Below are positions 63,476 to 64,000 of a stretch of DNA of 64,000 nucleotides, one piece after another. A program made the position numbers and the translations under genes. Each line of letters starts with the position of its first letter. Positions within the stretch are counted from its first letter, which is position 1. Below the pieces are notes generated by a model. That model saw only the letters and a program-made list of their open reading frames with translations, did not search any database and was not told where the DNA came from. This DNA comes from Bacillus rhizoplanae (lineage in GTDB: Bacteria; Bacillota; Bacilli; Bacillales; Bacillaceae_G), in contig NZ_CAKJTI010000015.1 in the NCBI RefSeq assembly GCF_917563915.1, positions 1-64,000 of the forward strand, written 5' to 3'.

Positions 63476-63596
63476 TTTGTTACATTTAAGCGGTATCTAT
63501 ATAAGAATCTTTTTTATTTAAGGTCATAAAATCTATAAGCTCAAAAAATGTTGTTTTTAAACCTTAACTTGATGTCTATAGATTCACCTTTTTTAC

Positions 63597-64000
63597 TTAA
63601 GCCTGCGCGATTGCACGCGGGAACAAAATATTATTTTCTAAATGAATGTGTTGAAATAGATCGGATTCAAGAGCTGCAAGTCGTTGATAGACAAGGCGAT
63701 AAGTACCGCAAGCTCCTTCTGGAGGAGTAAAGTCATTCGTAATGTTACGAAGTTCTTTTATAATATCACCAGCATGGCTATGTTCACTTTCCAACTCTCC
63801 CACCACTTTGCGTAATTTCGTATAATTTTCATCAGTTGGATTTTGCTCAAATGCTAAAATCAACGGAAAATCTTCTGTTTCTTCTTTAATTATATGTTGT
63901 TCTAATTCTGTTTTTAATTCTTGGAATAGCTTGTGAATTTTAGCTAAATGAGGTTGTTCTGATCCATGAACACGTAAGACTTTTGTCACATATGGACTTA
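63597..64000 (-). CDS. RIC/ScdA-type iron-sulfur cluster repair protein, C-terminal part (cut by window end)
   Basis: The last 134 or so codons of a di-iron hemerythrin-like protein that repairs Fe-S centres damaged by nitric oxide or peroxide. Seen: SPYVTKVLRVHGSEQPHLAK, then the HHE domain with HIIKEE, ESEHSHAGDII and HIHLENNILFPRA. The open frame continues to the window edge before the GTG at 63989, so the start lies outside. It fits with the DUF438, DUF1858 and Crp/Fnr genes as a nitrosative-stress cluster. Confidence 0.85.
   Translation of the reverse strand, partial: SPYVTKVLRVHGSEQPHLAKIHKLFQELKTELEQHIIKEETEDFPLILAFEQNPTDENYTKLRKVVGELESEHSHAGDIIKELRNITNDFTPPEGACGTYRLVYQRLAALESDLFQHIHLENNILFPRAIAQA

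Larger units (their letters stand above)
63137..63596. other. Intergenic region between Crp/Fnr gene and RIC gene
   Basis: It holds the promoter region of the Crp/Fnr gene, an imperfect Crp/Fnr-like site (63205-63220) and a strong terminator for the RIC gene (63442-63475). No gene is supported in either strand. Confidence 0.55.

Overview
The window looks like a chromosomal segment of the Bacillus cereus group (B. cereus, thuringiensis or anthracis type). This rests on low G+C content, strong AGGAGG-type ribosome binding sites, occasional GTG and TTG starts, and Bacillus-type genes and operators (FusB-like EF-G-binding protein, DeoR/deoC/nupC/pdp, MntH, UppP, CsoR/CopZ/CopA, ECF41 sigma factor, SelO, Crp/Fnr with DUF438 and RIC). 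No rRNA, tRNA, CRISPR array or prophage was seen. All assignments come from reading the sequence and recalled family motifs; no database search was run.

Layout. 1-16 kb is mostly metabolic and transport genes: a truncated IS3 end, a FusB-like gene, a ureohydrolase, msrA, a large TnpB-like element, a CapA-like protein, acetyltransferases, a DODA-type dioxygenase, lipases, mtaD, uppP, mntH and a DedA protein. 16-19 kb is gene-poor and full of repeats: two exact-length 178-bp copies of a stem-loop repeat, a palindromic repeat family and 20-bp periodic repeats. 20-23.6 kb carries a PspA-type envelope stress pair and a two-component system. 23.7-41 kb is a copper island: a Met-rich multicopper oxidase lipoprotein, SHOCT and DUF2933-like small membrane proteins, Tn3 debris, and two CsoR/CopZ/CopA sets. 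Between the two sets lie a His-rich anchored protein, a siroheme-reductase-like half protein, a thioredoxin, a CcdA-like transporter and a BNR-type lipoprotein, with several broken genes. 41-42.5 kb holds a Zur-box-controlled COG0523 GTPase. 43.4-45.6 kb is an ECF41 sigma/oxidoreductase operon with its own recognisable promoter.

46.2-52.5 kb is a five-gene branched-chain amino acid type ABC transporter split by an IS605-like TnpB element. That element also carries a 47-residue ribbon-helix-helix ORF on the opposite strand. 52.6-53.4 kb is a FabG-like reductase. 53.6-58.6 kb is the deoR, deoC-nupC-pdp-cdd nucleoside catabolism cluster with a DeoR-type operator/promoter. 58.9-60.4 kb is selO. 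60.9-64 kb is a hemerythrin/nitrosative-stress type cluster (DUF438, DUF1858, Crp/Fnr regulator, RIC) with a perfect TGTGA-N6-TCACA operator.

How it fits together. The most coherent and least standard unit is the copper island: similar ATACC/GGGTAT operators stand before nearly every unit, including the siroheme-reductase-like/thioredoxin pair, which suggests a copper-controlled thiol or sulfur redox module. The rest shows ordinary Bacillus metabolism interrupted by small mobile elements. One IS3 element landed exactly in the loop of the multicopper oxidase terminator.
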